From an uncultured Christensenella sp. (GTDB lineage: Bacteria; Bacillota; Clostridia; Christensenellales; Borkfalkiaceae): a stretch of DNA of 64,000 bases. Positions 40,888-50,190 of the stretch are shown here, in pieces. The position numbers and the translations under genes are program-made. The notes under the pieces were generated by a model that was not told the origin of the DNA, made no database searches, and was given only the letters and a program-made list of their open reading frames with translations. Each line of letters opens with the position of its first letter. Within the stretch, counting starts at the first letter, position 1. Location: NCBI GenBank assembly GCA_910583545.1, contig CAJTXM010000002.1:1-64000 (forward strand). Reading direction: 5' to 3'.

Positions 40888-41784
40888 TTAAACTTTTAAT
40901 TTTGCTCTTTGCAGATCTATTTTCAATTGTTCTTTAAGCGCTTCTTCCGAATCGAATTTTTGTGTATCGCGTAAAAATTCGATGAAGTTTACCGTAACAC
41001 CTCTACCGTAGAGAGTCCCGACGAATCCGTCGAGATGAACTTCCAAAAGCGCAATGCTCTCGTTAAACGTGGGGCGCGCGCCGTAATTGGCAATGCCGAT
41101 AAATTCTTCCTCGCCGATAAGACATACGACTTTATAGACGCCTTTTTTGACTTCTACTTTTTCAACGGGATATTTCATATTTATCGTAGGATAGCCTAGT
41201 CCCTTACCCCTGTTTGCGCCCTCGATAACGAATCCCGTTACTGAGTACGGCCTGCCGAGCAAGGCGCCTGCCTTTACAAGATTGCCGTTCTCGATGCAAG
41301 TTTTGATAAGCGTGGTGCTGACCTTTTCTCCGACGTAAGTAACGTCTTTTACGGGCATATACCATATTCCGTTTTCTTCGTCTTCTGCATAGGCTTTAAG
41401 TGTTGCAGACTTGGCTTTTGCTCCCTGACCGAAACGGAAATCTCTTCCGCTCATGTAGCCTTTTACATTGATTTTGCTTTCTATGTTCTCCAAAAAAACA
41501 TTAGCGGGCGTTGCCTTAAAGTCTTCAGAATAATCTATTGCAAGAATAAATTTAACGTTAAATTTTTCAAGCAGTTCCTGTTTTTCTTCAAAATTGCATA
41601 CCTGTCTGCCGCCCTTTCCTCCGGTAAACATCATTACGCCCAAATCAAGTCCGTTTATTTTGGCTTGAAGTTTAGCCTGTTTTAGAAGCTCGGCGTGACC
41701 TGTATGTATCGCATCAAAACAGCCAAGCACCAACAAGCTTGGAAATGTGTACTCGTCCTCATTATACTTGATAATCTCTAACAT
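40888..41784 (-). CDS. ribF: Bifunctional riboflavin kinase / FAD synthetase
   Basis: A 298-residue protein making FMN and FAD. The N-terminal adenylyltransferase domain has LGCFDAIHTGHAELL with the HxGH motif and YMSGRDFRFGQGAKA. The C-terminal flavokinase has RGKGLGYPTINMK and NYGARPTFN. No FMN riboswitch is visible. It follows truB with a 7-nt overlap, the classical truB-ribF order. Confidence 0.95.
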   Translation of the reverse strand: MLEIIKYNEDEYTFPSLLVLGCFDAIHTGHAELLKQAKLQAKINGLDLGVMMFTGGKGGRQVCNFEEKQELLEKFNVKFILAIDYSEDFKATPANVFLENIESKINVKGYMSGRDFRFGQGAKAKSATLKAYAEDEENGIWYMPVKDVTYVGEKVSTTLIKTCIENGNLVKAGALLGRPYSVTGFVIEGANRGKGLGYPTINMKYPVEKVEVKKGVYKVVCLIGEEEFIGIANYGARPTFNESIALLEVHLDGFVGTLYGRGVTVNFIEFLRDTQKFDSEEALKEQLKIDLQRAKLKV

Positions 41785-42626
41785 AACTTCGTCCTTACCT
41801 TTAAAATATTATCTTTTGAGTCGGCAAGCCCGTAAAACGAACCGTCCGTACAATAAATTTTATATGTTCCGTCGGACAAACCGCAATCCGCGGTCAATCC
41901 GTTAAATAACTTTTTTGCCTGCATATTCGTCGGATAAAAACTATCAAACGGCAATACGCTGTCTGTTGCTATAACAAAATTTTGAATGTTTTCTTTTGTT
42001 AAATTGCAGGTTTTTACGGCGTTTTTCAATTCGAATATTCCACTTTTAGTGCGCACCAATGAACTCATTATTGCGCTTGTATTCAGTAACGCGCCCAAAT
42101 CACGGGCAATAGAGCGAATATAAGTGCCGCCACCGCATTCAATTTCAAATGAAAACGAATTTTCGTCTGTTTTATTCAAAAGTTTTATAGAATAGATATT
42201 AACTTTTTTAGGCTTAAGCTCAAATTCGATGCCTGCCCTTGCAAGCTCATATCCGCGCTTTCCGCTTACGTTTTTTGCGCTGTATTTGGGCGGAGTTTGC
42301 TCGATCTCACCGATAAGTTGCGGTAAAACGGCTTCAATCTCGTGTTTACAGGGTACTCTATGTGACATAAAGACTACTTTACCCGTTGTATCGAGCGTAT
42401 CGCTGTCGTATCCGAATTTAAAATCGGCTATATATTTTTTGCGTTTTGTCAGAAAATAATCAAACAGTCTTGCAGCATTGCCTATTGCGACGGGCAATAC
42501 CCCGCTTGCCATTGGGTCAAGCGTTCCCAAATGACCGCAAGGCGTATCTGTAAGCCGTTTTATTATTCCAACTTCTTTTGCAGAACTTGCGCCCTCTGCT
42601 TTATTTACTATTACAAAACCAGTCAT
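41778..42626 (-). CDS. truB: tRNA pseudouridine(55) synthase
   Basis: A 282-residue enzyme that makes pseudouridine 55 in the T-loop of tRNAs. Motif II with the catalytic Asp is GHLGTLDPMASGVLPVAIG. TGFVIVNKAEGASS at the N terminus and GGTYIRSIARDLG are also characteristic. The C-terminal extension is short. It overlaps nrnA by 4 nt and ribF by 7 nt. Confidence 0.95.
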   Translation of the reverse strand: MTGFVIVNKAEGASSAKEVGIIKRLTDTPCGHLGTLDPMASGVLPVAIGNAARLFDYFLTKRKKYIADFKFGYDSDTLDTTGKVVFMSHRVPCKHEIEAVLPQLIGEIEQTPPKYSAKNVSGKRGYELARAGIEFELKPKKVNIYSIKLLNKTDENSFSFEIECGGGTYIRSIARDLGALLNTSAIMSSLVRTKSGIFELKNAVKTCNLTKENIQNFVIATDSVLPFDSFYPTNMQAKKLFNGLTADCGLSDGTYKIYCTDGSFYGLADSKDNILKVRTKLC

Positions 42627-43585
42627 AAATTCTGATAAACGGCATAAGTGATTTTATCAATGATTTCTTCAACATCACCGAACAACATACAACCGCTTGC
42701 AAGAACGTGTCCTCCGCCGCCGAAAGTTTCCGCAACGGAATTTACGTTTACTTTTCCCTTACTTCTGAGAGATATTTTGAATTGATGCCTCTTTACTTCA
42801 AGCATAGAAACGGAAACTTCAACACCGTCTACGGTCAATCCAAAATCAACAAATCCTTCCGTAATACTTTTATCGTCAATATCTTTAATATCTTCGTTAT
42901 GAACAATTACAAAAGAAAGTTTATCATCTAATTCAAATCTGATATCTTTGATTACTTTTCCGAAAAGTAAAGCCCTCATTTTTGTCTGACGCGTATAAAT
43001 ATTATAATTTATTTTGTTTACGTCCGCTCCCTTTAAACGAAGAACTGAAGCGATTTTAAAAGTTTTATCGGTTACATCGCTATGCGTAAAATTTCCGCTG
43101 TCGGAAACAAGCCCGAGCATCAATAAATCTGCTATATCCTTGTTGATTTCAAAGCCTGCAACTTCAAAAATTTCCGACATTATTTCACAAGTTGCCGAAC
43201 AAACGGAAACTAAATTCAAGGCTGCAAAACGCTTATTTGAAATGTGGTGATCGATGTTTACGGTTACGCCTTTAAAAGATAAGAACACATCCGCAAACTT
43301 TCCCAATCTATAAACGTCGGCACAGTCAACACAGACAAAAGTATCAAAAACCGCATCTTTTTTAAATTCGGTACAAACCGAGTCTGCGACAGGCAAAAAA
43401 TTAAACTTTTCAGAAGGTTTATCTTCACAGTACAACTCAACGGTTTTACCGAGATTTCTAAGCGCGCAAGTTAAAGCTGATCCTGCACCTATCGCATCAC
43501 CGTCAGGTCTTGCGTGACAAAAAACCGCAATTTTATCAGCTTTTTTAAGTTGTCCGCATATCTGAGCGATATTATTGTCAGTCAT
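42623..43585 (-). CDS. nrnA: DHH-family nanoRNase / pAp phosphatase
   Basis: A 320-residue DHH/DHHA1 phosphoesterase that degrades nanoRNAs and dephosphorylates pAp or c-di-nucleotide breakdown products. Metal motifs are CHARPDGDAIGAG, FVCVDCAD, DHHISNKRF and SDSGNFTHSDV. The C-terminal DHHA1 domain ends in GGGGHVLASG. Genes of this type sit between rbfA and truB in many Firmicutes, as here. It overlaps both neighbours by a few bases. Confidence 0.92.
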   Translation of the reverse strand: MTDNNIAQICGQLKKADKIAVFCHARPDGDAIGAGSALTCALRNLGKTVELYCEDKPSEKFNFLPVADSVCTEFKKDAVFDTFVCVDCADVYRLGKFADVFLSFKGVTVNIDHHISNKRFAALNLVSVCSATCEIMSEIFEVAGFEINKDIADLLMLGLVSDSGNFTHSDVTDKTFKIASVLRLKGADVNKINYNIYTRQTKMRALLFGKVIKDIRFELDDKLSFVIVHNEDIKDIDDKSITEGFVDFGLTVDGVEVSVSMLEVKRHQFKISLRSKGKVNVNSVAETFGGGGHVLASGCMLFGDVEEIIDKITYAVYQNL

Positions 43586-43943
43586 CTTTTTCCGTATCTA
43601 ATTTTTCAAGTATTCTATCGATTTTAGCGCCGTATTCCATACTTTCGTCAAAAATGAATCTGAGTTCGGGAACGGTGCGCAACCTCATTACCAAAGACAG
43701 CTCGTGTCTTATAAAACCGGCATTCTGCCTTATTATTTCAAAACTGTTTTTCTTCTTCTCTTCGTTTGTATCAAAAATACTTATAAAGATTTTTGCACTT
43801 TTTAAATCCGGCGCTATATCTGCGGAAGTAATACTGATAATTGCGCTAAGCTCGGGATATTTATTCCTGAGCTTAGAAGATATTACCGACGAAATTTCTT
43901 TCTGAAACTCGCCCGAAAGTCTTTCACCTCTGTTCCCTTTCAT
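43578..43943 (-). CDS. rbfA: Ribosome-binding factor A
   Basis: A 121-residue KH-fold factor for 30S maturation. The sequence RGERLSGEFQKEISSVISSKLR and the C-terminal VPELRFIFDESMEYGAKIDRILEKL are typical of RbfA. The ATG at 43943 is 2 nt after the infB stop codon and is chosen because the conserved N terminus starts there; the upstream in-frame start at 43979 overlaps infB. Confidence 0.94.
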   Translation of the reverse strand: MKGNRGERLSGEFQKEISSVISSKLRNKYPELSAIISITSADIAPDLKSAKIFISIFDTNEEKKKNSFEIIRQNAGFIRHELSLVMRLRTVPELRFIFDESMEYGAKIDRILEKLDTEKDD

Positions 43944-43945
43944 AA

Positions 43946-46381
43946 TTACACCGCGTTGATCTGCTCTATCAGATAACATTCAATGATATCGCCGATTTTA
44001 ATATCGTTAAATCCTTCTATCGCGCATCCGCACTCGAAACCAAACGCCACTTCCTTTACGTCGTCTTTAAAGCGTTTTAACTGACGAACGTTGCCCTCCA
44101 CTACAAGGACGTCGTCCCTGTAAATTCTGAGCTTACCGCCGCGAACGATTTTACCGTCCAAGACGTAGCAACCCGCAATATTGCCGACACCTGTGATTTT
44201 AAACGTCTGTCTGACTTCGCATTTACCGAGATATACGTCGTGGTACTTGGGCGCAAGCATACCTTTGAGCGCAGCTTCCATATCGTCAAGCAAATCATAA
44301 ATAATGCGGTATGTTCTGACATCGACTTTACTTCTTTCCGCAAGTGTCTTTGCCTTAGCGTCGGGACGGACGTTAAAGCCCAAAATTATCGCGTTTGAAG
44401 AATCTGCAAGCATAACGTCAGTTTCCGTAATAGCGCCTGCTCCGCTGTGTATAACTTTTACCTGCACTTCTTCGTTAGAAAGTTTTACAACAGACTGTTT
44501 TACAGCTTCGACAGACCCCTGAACGTCGCCTTTAATAATCAGATTGAGAGTTTTGAGATTTCCTTCGGCAATCATACCGAACATCTCTTCAAGAGAAACT
44601 TTTGACGCGGCTTTTATCATTGCGTCGCTTCTCTTCCTTATTCTTTCTCCCATAACCTCTTTCATAAGTGCCTGGGATACCGCATAAATTGAATCGCCCG
44701 AATTGGGAACTTCTTCAAGACCGAGCACGTTTACAGCCATTGAAGGTCCTGCTTCCTTTACATTCTTTCCGCTATCGTCTATCATAGCGCGCACCCTGCC
44801 TGTAACGGTGCCCGAAATTATATTGTCACCCGTACGCAACGTGCCGTTCTGCACGAGAACGGTTGCAACGGGACCTTTGCCCTTATCGAGTCTCGCCTCG
44901 ATAACAACGCCCCTTGCCTCCCTTTCTGGATTTGCAAGCAATTCTTTCATCTCTGCAAGCAACAGTAAATTTTCAAGCAGATTTTCGATTCCTTCACCTG
45001 TCTTACAAGAAATAGGACAAAGCACGGTATCACCGCCCCATTCCTCCGGAACAAGTCCGTAATTTGTAAGATCCTGCTTGACTTTATCGATATTAGCGCC
45101 TGCTTTATCCATTTTGTTGACAGCAACGATAATGCCTACGCCTGCGGCTTTCGCGTGATTTATAGCTTCGACAGTCTGAGGCATAACGCCATCATCCGCC
45201 GCAACGACCAAAATTACAAAATCGGTTACCTGTGCACCTCTTGCACGCATAGCCGTGAACGCTTCGTGTCCCGGCGTATCTATAAACGTTATTCCCTTAC
45301 CGTTTACTTTTACGGTGTATGCGCCTATGTGCTGTGTAATACCTCCAGCCTCTCCGGCAACAGCGTTGCTCTTTCTTATATAGTCGAGAAGAGAAGTTTT
45401 ACCGTGATCGACATGTCCCATAACGGTAACCACGGGAGCTCGAGGAACAAGGCTTTCAATTTCTTCGACGGTGTCCGCCTGACGTTCGAACAGCACTTCC
45501 TCCGCCGTCTTTTCAGGCTTATATTCAAGTTCTATACCGAGTCCTGCCGCAAGCAATGCCGCCGTATCGTAATCAATCGATTCGTTTACGGTTTTCATTA
45601 CGCCCTCTTTAAAGAGCTTTTTCGTAATATCTACGGCAGAAATTCCTAATTTTTCGGATAACGTCTTGATGGGGATATCGTCCGTAGTCACTATCGCGTG
45701 TTCAATTTTAATAGTCTGGAAATTCTGCTGTTTTTTATCTTTTTTGACGCGAAGTTTTCTATAACCGCTCTTATTTTCGTCGAAGTCGGCTATCTTGGCA
45801 CCCTGCTGTTTTTGTAAAGCGCGTTTAGAAACTGCGTGCCTCTCTTTTTCTACGTACGTTTTATCATAACTTTGTTTCTTTTTATCGGGACCGAAATTTT
45901 TGGGTTTATTCGCCTGAGCATTAGATGCGGCGGATACGGGTGCGCCTGGTCTTTGCTGTAGAGGCTTGGGTCTCTGCGGTGAATTATTAAACGCAGGAGC
46001 GCCAGGTCTCTGAGTCCTGTCGCGCTGAATGCGGTTATCCTTGTTGATAAACGTCTTATTCTCGGTCTTCTCAACCGTCGGAGTCTTGGCCTTGACTTCT
46101 TCTTTCGGTTTGCTTTCCGTTTCGGCAGCAATTTTTTCTTCTTCCGCTTTCTGCTTTTCGGCTTCCGCAATTGCGGCGGCTCTCTCTTCCGCAAGCTTCT
46201 CTGCTGCAAGCCGTTCTTCCTCGATCTTCTTTGCTAACTTTGCGTTTTCGAGTTCGGATAGCTTCTTCAATATATCGTTAGCCGTTTTTTCCGCAACAGA
46301 AACTTTTTTAACAAGCTCCGTAACAAGCCCGTCCGTAATCAGTTTGCCTATATTTTCAATATTCTCGTATTTTTTTGCCAT
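43946..46381 (-). CDS. infB: Translation initiation factor IF-2
   Basis: An 811-residue GTPase that places fMet-tRNA on the ribosome. The first 220 residues are charged, low complexity and rich in K, E, P and Q, as usual. An IF2_N segment follows, then the G domain with GHVDHGKTS (about 320), DTPGHEAFT and NKMDKA. The C-terminal domains include FNVRPDAKAKTLAER. Position between ylxQ and rbfA is canonical. Confidence 0.97.
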   Translation of the reverse strand: MAKKYENIENIGKLITDGLVTELVKKVSVAEKTANDILKKLSELENAKLAKKIEEERLAAEKLAEERAAAIAEAEKQKAEEEKIAAETESKPKEEVKAKTPTVEKTENKTFINKDNRIQRDRTQRPGAPAFNNSPQRPKPLQQRPGAPVSAASNAQANKPKNFGPDKKKQSYDKTYVEKERHAVSKRALQKQQGAKIADFDENKSGYRKLRVKKDKKQQNFQTIKIEHAIVTTDDIPIKTLSEKLGISAVDITKKLFKEGVMKTVNESIDYDTAALLAAGLGIELEYKPEKTAEEVLFERQADTVEEIESLVPRAPVVTVMGHVDHGKTSLLDYIRKSNAVAGEAGGITQHIGAYTVKVNGKGITFIDTPGHEAFTAMRARGAQVTDFVILVVAADDGVMPQTVEAINHAKAAGVGIIVAVNKMDKAGANIDKVKQDLTNYGLVPEEWGGDTVLCPISCKTGEGIENLLENLLLLAEMKELLANPEREARGVVIEARLDKGKGPVATVLVQNGTLRTGDNIISGTVTGRVRAMIDDSGKNVKEAGPSMAVNVLGLEEVPNSGDSIYAVSQALMKEVMGERIRKRSDAMIKAASKVSLEEMFGMIAEGNLKTLNLIIKGDVQGSVEAVKQSVVKLSNEEVQVKVIHSGAGAITETDVMLADSSNAIILGFNVRPDAKAKTLAERSKVDVRTYRIIYDLLDDMEAALKGMLAPKYHDVYLGKCEVRQTFKITGVGNIAGCYVLDGKIVRGGKLRIYRDDVLVVEGNVRQLKRFKDDVKEVAFGFECGCAIEGFNDIKIGDIIECYLIEQINAV

Positions 46382-46384
46382 ATA

Positions 46385-46708
46385 CTATTCACCGCCTTCG
46401 GTATAAAATTCGTATCCGGATGCCTTACAATTCATAATTGCTTCTGCAAGATTTTTATCTCTTATAGCTGCCAATCTGCATTGCGGTTTTCCGATCAGCT
46501 CTTCAAAGTCATCGCCGCAAACGAGCAACGGACAATTGAATTTTCTTTTGAATTTCAACGCGTATCTTATCGTGTTGTTTGCAGCGGTTTTATCGAGCAA
46601 CAATAAATATACACCGCTTTTAAGCGTTCCTATCGCACTTGAACCGAGCGTTATCTTACGCGCCCTTTTACAAAATCCGATATAAGAAAACACTTTATTT
46701 TGAGCCAA
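46385..46708 (-). CDS. ylxQ: L7Ae-family protein YlxQ
   Basis: A 107-residue L7Ae/L30e/Gadd45-fold protein that probably binds RNA. YIGFCKRARKITLGSSAI and the central YLLLLDKTAANNTIRYALKFKRKFNCPLL are diagnostic. In B. subtilis YlxQ is of uncertain function near nusA and infB. It overlaps ylxR by 14 nt and is followed 3 nt later by infB. Confidence 0.9.
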   Translation of the reverse strand: MAQNKVFSYIGFCKRARKITLGSSAIGTLKSGVYLLLLDKTAANNTIRYALKFKRKFNCPLLVCGDDFEELIGKPQCRLAAIRDKNLAEAIMNCKASGYEFYTEGGE

Positions 46709-46961
46709 AATAAGTCTCCTCTATTTTTTCGTAAATTTCGCTGTCGACCTGACAGGAAAATACTTTATTAAGTATCCTCTGTTTTTTCAGTTTTTTAATG
46801 CATTCGGGATTATTGCAAATATATGCTCCCCTCCCCGAAGCTTTTGAGGTGAGATCCAAAAAAATATTATCATCCGAACGCACGATTCTGAGCATAGATC
46901 GCTTTTCAAACAATTGTCTGCATGCAATACACATTCTTAGCGGCGTTTTTTTTGTCGTCAT
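46695..46961 (-). CDS. ylxR: YlxR-family RNA-binding protein
   Basis: An 88-residue YlxR/RNase P modulator family protein. The signature PLRMCIACRQLFEKRSMLRIVRS and SGRGAYICNNPECI carry conserved Cys residues. The gene is always placed between nusA and infB or ylxQ in Firmicutes. It lies 5 nt after nusA. Confidence 0.93.
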   Translation of the reverse strand: MTTKKTPLRMCIACRQLFEKRSMLRIVRSDDNIFLDLTSKASGRGAYICNNPECIKKLKKQRILNKVFSCQVDSEIYEKIEETYFGSK

Positions 46962-46966
46962 ATTTA

Positions 46967-48055
46967 TCAGCTCTCTGTCTCTTCGGAATTCTGGGTTATA
47001 AGTCCTAATTTCTTTGCCACCGACTCGCTCTTAACGTCTATTTTCCAACCGGTAAGTCTTACGGCGAGACGGGCATTCTGTCCGTCTTTACCTATTGCAA
47101 GCGAAAGCTTATCGTCCGGAACGACCGCAAGTGCTGTCTTCTCATCGCTGAGCTGTGTAACAGAAATTACTTTTGCGGGAGATAATGCTTTTGCAATAAA
47201 TTCAAGAGGATTTTCAGACCAAGGGATAATATCGATTTTTTCGCCTTTCAGTTCCTCTACGATAGCATTAACTCTCGCACCTTTGTTACCCACACACGCG
47301 CCTATTGCGTCGACTCTCGAATCTTCGGAATAAATCGCAATTTTAGTCCTTGCACCCGCTTCTCGCGTAATTTCCTTTATTACGACTGTTCCCTGCTTAA
47401 TTTCGGGAACTTCTTCTTCAAACAGCTTTCTTACAAGTCCTGCTGAAGATCTGCTTACTAAAACCTGTGCGCCCCTGAATCCGCTTTTAATGCGCTTGAC
47501 GAAAACTTTTATTTTATCATTTACGTTGTACCTTTCTCCCGGAACCTGATCGGACGGAAGCATTAAGCCTTCAATCTGACCTTTGCCAAGCTCAATATAA
47601 ACGTTTTTTGCATCTATCTTGCGGATAATTCCCACAAGAAGCTCGCCCTCTTTATCGGAAAATTCGTTTACAGCGGCATCTCTTTCCGTTTCGTTGAGTT
47701 TTTGAAGTATAACCTGTTTTGCCGTCTGTGCCGCGATTCTTGAAAAATCCTTAGGCACAAACTTTTCCAAAACTTCGTCGCCTAATTTATAGCTCTTTTT
47801 TATTTTCTGAGCGTCTTCAAGCAAAATTTCGGAATCCGCGTCAATAATTTCGCTCACTGCCGTCTTTGACGTATAAAAATCTATCGTACCCTTTTCCGGA
47901 TTGGTTTTAATTTTTACAGAACCTATACCGCCGGCATATTGTTTTTTACAAGCGGATATAAGCGCATTTGAAAGCGCGTCTAAAAATACCTGTTGAGGAA
48001 TTCCCTTTTCCTTTTCCAAATCTGCAAGCGCGGCAAAAAAATCTTTATTGGTCAT
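46967..48055 (-). CDS. nusA: Transcription termination/antitermination protein NusA
   Basis: A 362-residue NusA of the short Gram-positive form: N-terminal RNA polymerase-binding domain, S1 domain (GELLVGIIRKIDAKNVYIELGKGQIEGLM, about 135-205) and two KH domains (ARTKIAIYSEDSRVDAIGACVGNKGARV; ALAVVPDDKLSLAIGKDGQNARLA). It modulates pausing and termination and couples rRNA synthesis. It follows rimP by 41 bp with a GGAG before the ATG. Confidence 0.97.
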   Translation of the reverse strand: MTNKDFFAALADLEKEKGIPQQVFLDALSNALISACKKQYAGGIGSVKIKTNPEKGTIDFYTSKTAVSEIIDADSEILLEDAQKIKKSYKLGDEVLEKFVPKDFSRIAAQTAKQVILQKLNETERDAAVNEFSDKEGELLVGIIRKIDAKNVYIELGKGQIEGLMLPSDQVPGERYNVNDKIKVFVKRIKSGFRGAQVLVSRSSAGLVRKLFEEEVPEIKQGTVVIKEITREAGARTKIAIYSEDSRVDAIGACVGNKGARVNAIVEELKGEKIDIIPWSENPLEFIAKALSPAKVISVTQLSDEKTALAVVPDDKLSLAIGKDGQNARLAVRLTGWKIDVKSESVAKKLGLITQNSEETES

Positions 48056-48096
48056 TTCTTTAATCTCCTGATTAGATCTGCTTCTGATATTATAAA

Positions 48097-48555
48097 TTAC
48101 TCAAATTTAATTGCTTTATTGATTTTAGCTATTTTGTTCAAACTTATTTTAAGGTCTTCTTTTTCTGTTTTAACCGTCACGGAATTTTCATCGAATCCGG
48201 TTAAAACGCCCTCTATAAACTTCTTTCCTTTTAACGGCGCGTAAAGTTTCACTTCAACTTCGTTTTTCAAATTTCGCTCAAAGTCGCGCTTTGATTTAAA
48301 AGGTCTGTCCAAGCCGGGGCTCGACACGTTGAGAGTATATGGCTGTCCGAAGGACGGATCGAGCTCGTCCATAGGTGCATCGATAGCCCTATGAAAACTT
48401 TCGCACGTATCAAGATCGACGCCGGTTTCCGTTTCTATATAAACAGTCAGCGCGTTGCTTTTCGTGTCGTAAGATATTTCGACAATTTCTATATTCATCT
48501 CTTCCGCTATATGATTAATAGCGGCTTCTATCTCGTTTATCGGACGGAACTGCAT
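48097..48555 (-). CDS. rimP: Ribosome maturation factor RimP
   Basis: A 152-residue RimP needed for 30S assembly. The N-terminal domain includes IEIVEISYDTKSNALTVYIETETGVDLDTCE, and YTLNVSSPGLDRPFKSKRDFER is a highly conserved family segment. It is the first gene of the rimP-nusA-infB cluster, with a hairpin-containing leader upstream and GGGGGAG before its ATG. Confidence 0.95.
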   Translation of the reverse strand: MQFRPINEIEAAINHIAEEMNIEIVEISYDTKSNALTVYIETETGVDLDTCESFHRAIDAPMDELDPSFGQPYTLNVSSPGLDRPFKSKRDFERNLKNEVEVKLYAPLKGKKFIEGVLTGFDENSVTVKTEKEDLKISLNKIAKINKAIKFE

Positions 48556-48574
48556 CTCTCCCCCTTATATGAGT

Positions 48575-48599
48575 ATTGAGTGCCGCAAGGGCACTCAAT
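48575..48599 (-). other. Hairpin in the rimP leader
   Basis: ATTGAGTGCC / GGCACTCAAT, a 10-bp stem with a 5-nt loop, about 20 nt before the rimP ATG. It is not followed by a T run on the minus strand, so it may be a leader structure instead of a terminator. AT-rich sequence with TATCGATA repeats precedes it. Confidence 0.45.
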
Positions 48600-48657
48600 C
48601 TCAAATATCGATTAAGATTGATATTATTTTAACATATCGATATTTAAAATGCAAGCT

Positions 48658-50190
48658 TTATTGCAGTTTAGGCAAAGATTTTTTTATTTTTATAAGTTCA
48701 AGAAAAATTTTTGCCGTCACATAAGCATCGTCAATCGCCCTGTGATGGTTAAACGATATTTTGAAATGATCAGCAATGGTGTTCAGCTTATAATTCGAAA
48801 GGAACAGAAGTTCCTGAGCAAGCGGTATCGTGTCTATGATTTTTCGTTCAAGCGTGTATCCCAACTTGGAGCAATAATAGTCAACGAACTTAAAATCAAA
48901 ATTTGCCGCATTGTGCCCCACAAGAATATTTCCCTGACAGAACTTGAAAAAATCGGGCATCACCTCTTCGTTTTTAGGAGCATTTTCAAGCATTGCGTCA
49001 GTAATTCCCGTCAGCGAAATAATCTCTTCGGAAAGTTTTTTCTGAGGGTTAATAAATGTTGAAAAACTTTCACAAATCTCCCCGTCAACGATTTTGAATG
49101 CGCCGATTTCTATAATCGAGTCAATACTGCCCGACGCCGGCGAGGAATTAAGCCCCGTAGTTTCCAAATCGAACACTATGAATGTTTTGCCTTTGAGGCA
49201 TTCGGGAATTGAAACATCCTGAAACATATCGGTCTGTGATATATCTGAAAAAAGTTCCGGCTTTACCTTGGAATAATATTTCGGCACGGGTTTTGAAGGG
49301 CGCTTTTCAGGCACAAAGTTTTGCGGCGGAGCACCGTAATCTATCGAATTTGCGGTAAAACGTATAAATCCGTTAAATAACTCCGACTTGCCCGTGCAGA
49401 CTATACTGTCGCCGACTTTGAGTTTTTGTATCTTTTCAATATTTTTCTGTCTCGGAAAATATGTAACTCTGAAAGTTGCGGTTCCGTCGTTTATAAACAA
49501 ATTGTAATACACCTTTTCCTGATTTTTACCGTTGGTGTAATTTCTTTCGCTGATATCCTCTATTCTTCCGCAGACGACAACCTTCTCACTTTCGAAATTC
49601 AAGTCACTCAGATACACCGCAACCGTCTGCTTCTCGCTTCCTTCCAGAATCGAGAATTTTGAAATATTGAAATATCTTACCGGCATCTCAAACTCTACGT
49701 TTTCATTCTCTTCTTCTATTTCGATATCAGATGCATCTTTTTTATTCTGAATACATTCCCCTGTAAATTCTCCGCAAAAATTTTTTTTCAGATTTTCAAC
49801 GACAACGCGCTCGATATTTTCAGTTGAAATTCCCCTCATCACGCTTACCGTAAAATCAAAACCTTCCTCTTTTTTTACGACGGAAATATCTTTCTTATCG
49901 ATCGTAACTGCAAGCGTTTTAAAGTTAGCGCGCAGTATTTCTAAAATTTTTTCCCTGACCATATCTTCATCGGGAGACAATTTTGTTATCCGAACTTTAC
50001 ATTCAAATTTAACAGGAACCGCACCGCGCAAAATTTCCGTTATCTTTTGTCTTTCTGTTTCCGAAAACGGTTTATCCGTTATAACCGTAACTGTTACCGA
50101 GTTGTCTGCGCTGTCAAGCGTAACAGACTTTATCAATGCGCTTTTGAAATTTTCAAGCGAACGTATTTGATTTAAACAGCTGTCAATCAT
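48658..50190 (-). CDS. PolC-locus 3'-5' exonuclease without polymerase (PolC N-domain + OB + DEDDh)
   Basis: A 510-residue protein in the place where Firmicutes usually keep polC (between ispG and rimP). Residues 1-170 resemble the PolC N-terminal domain. Residues about 190-285 are an OB fold (VVVCGRIEDISERNYTNGK, VGDSIVCTGKS). After a roughly 45-residue linker comes an intact DEDDh exonuclease (333-500): VFDLETTG (ExoI), GHNAANFDFKF (ExoII) and HHRAIDDA (ExoIII). Full PolC (about 1440 residues) also has a PHP domain flanking the exonuclease and a polymerase core. Both PHP halves and the polymerase are missing, and the frame is clean, so this is a defined gene, not a C-terminal break. It overlaps ispG by 8 nt. 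Confidence 0.85.
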   Translation of the reverse strand: MIDSCLNQIRSLENFKSALIKSVTLDSADNSVTVTVITDKPFSETERQKITEILRGAVPVKFECKVRITKLSPDEDMVREKILEILRANFKTLAVTIDKKDISVVKKEEGFDFTVSVMRGISTENIERVVVENLKKNFCGEFTGECIQNKKDASDIEIEEENENVEFEMPVRYFNISKFSILEGSEKQTVAVYLSDLNFESEKVVVCGRIEDISERNYTNGKNQEKVYYNLFINDGTATFRVTYFPRQKNIEKIQKLKVGDSIVCTGKSELFNGFIRFTANSIDYGAPPQNFVPEKRPSKPVPKYYSKVKPELFSDISQTDMFQDVSIPECLKGKTFIVFDLETTGLNSSPASGSIDSIIEIGAFKIVDGEICESFSTFINPQKKLSEEIISLTGITDAMLENAPKNEEVMPDFFKFCQGNILVGHNAANFDFKFVDYYCSKLGYTLERKIIDTIPLAQELLFLSNYKLNTIADHFKISFNHHRAIDDAYVTAKIFLELIKIKKSLPKLQ

